A stretch of DNA of 17,048 bases, taken from assembly GCA_900550925.1 (NCBI GenBank), contig URTU01000035.1:1-17048 (forward strand). Reading direction: 5' to 3'. Both the position numbers and the translations under genes were made by a program. Below the pieces are notes generated by a model. That model was given only the letters and a program-made list of their open reading frames with translations, was not told the DNA's origin and did not search any database. The stretch comes from an uncultured Alistipes sp. Lineage in GTDB: Bacteria; Bacteroidota; Bacteroidia; Bacteroidales; Rikenellaceae. Shown in pieces: positions 15,502 to 17,048 of the stretch (its first letter is position 1; each line of letters begins with the position of its first letter).

Positions 15502-15526
15502 CCGCAGCCGCAATCCACCGAAAAGA

Positions 15527-16948
15527 ATGCTGAACGACGACCATACGATAGTAGCCCCCTCGACACCCGCGGGAGGTGCCATAGCCCTAATCCGACTGAG
15601 CGGAAAGGATGCCATAGAGATCTGCGACAAGGTGTTCCGAAGCCCGAACGGCCGCAAACTCACCTCGGCCCGCGGGTTCACGCTCCATTACGGCGAGGTG
15701 GTCGACCCGATGGACAACCAACCCGTGGATGACGTCCTGGTGAGCATATTCCGCGCCCCGCACTCGTATACCGGCGAAAATGCCGCCGAAATTTCGTGCC
15801 ACGGCTCCTCATACATCGTCTCACGGATCATCCAGCTGCTCATCCGAAACGGTGCCCGGGCCGCTACCCCGGGTGAATTTACCATTCGGGCATTCCTGTC
15901 CGGCAAACTCGACCTCGCACAGGCCGAAGGTGTCGCCGACATCATCGCCTCGACTGACCGCGCCTCGCACAGCATCGCCATGAACCAGATGCGCGGAGGC
16001 TACTCGGCCGAGCTGAACCGCCTGCGCGACGAACTGCTCCACCTGACCGCTCTCCTCGAACTCGAACTCGACTTCTCGGAGGAGGATGTGGAGTTCGCCG
16101 ACCGTGCCAAACTCGCCGAAATAATGCATCAGATACAGGCAAAGATCGACCGGCTGATCGACTCTTTCGCGTTGGGAAATGCAATAAAGGAGGGTGTTTC
16201 CACGGCCATCGTCGGTGCACCGAATGCCGGCAAATCGACGCTTCTCAACCTGCTACTCAAGGAGGATCGCGCAATGGTTTCGGAAATTGCCGGCACAACC
16301 CGCGATACGATAGAAGAGTCCATAAATATCGACGGTATCAAGTTCCGGTTCATCGATACGGCCGGCATCCGCTCGACCGACGACCGACTCGAACAGATGG
16401 GTATCGACCGCACCTTCGACAATATCCGCCGCGCGACGGTAGTATTGCTGGTGTGCGACCTGTCGACATTCGCCACGCACGCCGACATACGCGATACCGT
16501 AGCGATGTTCACTGCCCAGGCCGAAGAGCTGCACCTGCGGCCGGAACAGCATCTGCTCCTGATCCTCAACAAGACGGATCGCGTCGACCCGCAGTTCGCA
16601 GCCAGCCTTTGCACGGAGATCCAGCAGCGCGGGTTGGCGACCATCTCCCTTTCAGCCCGCACGGGCGATGGGGTCACCCTGTTGATCGAACGGTTGAAAT
16701 TGACCGTCGACCTGCATTCTGTCCTTGCGGGCGACACCATAGTATCGAACGCCCGTCATCAGGAGGCACTTCTTCAGGCACGGGATGCATTGCTTCGGGC
16801 TTTGGACGGCTTATCCGCACAGTTACCGGCCGATCTGTTGAGCGAGGATATCCGGCAAGTCGTTTACCACATCGGCACCATCACCGGCGCAATCACCAAT
16901 GACGAGGTTCTCGGTCAGATCTTCTCGAAATTCTGCGTCGGGAAATAA
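15527..16948 (+). CDS. mnmE: tRNA uridine-5-carboxymethylaminomethyl(34) synthesis GTPase MnmE
   Basis: MnmE (TrmE) works with MnmG to modify the wobble uridine of several tRNAs, using a methylene-tetrahydrofolate derivative and GTP. The 473-residue product has the complete layout. The N-terminal folate-binding domain includes TIVAPSTPAGGAIALIRLSG and GEFTIRAFLSGKLDLAQAEGV (116-136). The helical domain carries an inserted G domain with GAPNAGKST (230-238), GTTRD (256-260), DTAG (277-280), NKTD (348-351) and SAR (376-378). The C-terminal FCVGK holds the invariant C470 needed for catalysis. ATG 15527 gives the usual start; the frame is open further upstream but within the end of mltD. It follows mltD by 25 nt, so co-transcription is likely. 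Confidence 0.98.
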   Translation: MLNDDHTIVAPSTPAGGAIALIRLSGKDAIEICDKVFRSPNGRKLTSARGFTLHYGEVVDPMDNQPVDDVLVSIFRAPHSYTGENAAEISCHGSSYIVSRIIQLLIRNGARAATPGEFTIRAFLSGKLDLAQAEGVADIIASTDRASHSIAMNQMRGGYSAELNRLRDELLHLTALLELELDFSEEDVEFADRAKLAEIMHQIQAKIDRLIDSFALGNAIKEGVSTAIVGAPNAGKSTLLNLLLKEDRAMVSEIAGTTRDTIEESINIDGIKFRFIDTAGIRSTDDRLEQMGIDRTFDNIRRATVVLLVCDLSTFATHADIRDTVAMFTAQAEELHLRPEQHLLLILNKTDRVDPQFAASLCTEIQQRGLATISLSARTGDGVTLLIERLKLTVDLHSVLAGDTIVSNARHQEALLQARDALLRALDGLSAQLPADLLSEDIRQVVYHIGTITGAITNDEVLGQIFSKFCVGK

Positions 16949-16978
16949 TATAACTATCTGGTTATCAATTAGTTATAT
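16948..16978. repeat. 9-bp inverted repeat directly after mnmE
   Basis: ATATAACTA (16948-16956) and TAGTTATAT (16970-16978) are perfect inverse copies around a 13-nt spacer. The left arm begins on the last base of the mnmE stop. There is no T-run after it and the stem is AT-only, so it is a poor terminator; it resembles the core of a recombination or protein-binding site. Confidence 0.6.
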
Positions 16979-17048
16979 CGGAGGTAAAACTAAAATACTG
17001 GTGGAAAACCACTTAAATAGGGGTAAAATGGGCTGTTTTAGAAGTCAT
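16979..17048. other. AT-rich tail with short repeats, no gene resolved
   Basis: The 100 bases after mnmE hold only 32 G or C, against clearly more than half in the genes. GGTAAAA occurs twice (16983-16989 and 17022-17028), with GTGGAAAACCAC, a perfect GTGG/CCAC palindrome, between them (17001-17012). An ATG at 17028 opens a frame of seven codons before the window ends, too short to judge. Possible non-coding leader or edge of an integrated element. Confidence 0.45.

Noticed and set aside
15407..15526. Upstream 40-codon extension of mnmE
   Set aside because: It overlaps the end of mltD in another frame and encodes a Ser/Arg/Asn-rich stretch absent from MnmE; ATG 15527 gives the canonical start.

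Overview
The window looks like chromosomal DNA of a moderately high-GC Bacteroidales member, probably Alistipes-like (Rikenellaceae). That assignment is inference. It rests on Bacteroidetes-type gene content (OstA-like/SurA cluster, DUF5683 protein after parAB), on recurrent promoters of the Bacteroidetes form TTTG-N19/20-TAnnTTTG, and on the lack of strong Shine-Dalgarno sequences. It is mostly core genome. I see no CRISPR array, rRNA, insertion sequence or obvious defence system.

Layout. (1) 1-2525, minus strand: sufB-sufC-sufD, the scaffold and ATPase of SUF iron-sulfur cluster assembly; sufD runs off the left edge. A divergent promoter region (2526-2752) separates it from serS. (2) 2753-4308, plus strand: serS, then a 56-residue 2[4Fe-4S] ferredoxin with its own promoter-like sequence and a good intrinsic terminator. 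(3) 4365-4515: a short structured stretch without a gene. (4) 4517-4687, minus strand: tRNA-Asp(GTC) with encoded CCA, a near-consensus promoter and an intrinsic terminator. (5) 4788-9669, minus strand: an envelope cluster of a SurA/parvulin-like lipoprotein, a SurA-like periplasmic isomerase/chaperone and a large OstA(LptA)-like protein, all fitting outer-membrane protein and LPS biogenesis. (6) 9775-10836, minus strand: a CPBP (CAAX-type) intramembrane protease. (7) 11042-16948, plus strand: a tightly spaced run of parA, parB, a DUF5683 membrane protein, a MltD-like lytic transglycosylase with LysM, and mnmE, linking chromosome segregation, envelope/peptidoglycan work and tRNA modification. 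(8) 16949-17048: AT-rich sequence (32% G+C) with inverted and direct repeats directly after the mnmE stop.

Most useful observations: the DUF5683 gene seems split by a frameshift exactly between its signal peptide and mature part; promoter boxes place the real starts of sufB, the lipoprotein isomerase and parA downstream of the longest open frames; ostA has only a TTG start and a 265-residue low-complexity insert; sufD seems to lack the usual N-terminal helical region; and the right edge may be the boundary of an element integrated at the 3' end of mnmE, a known island target in other bacteria. The last is the best candidate for something accessory, but only 100 bases of it are visible.
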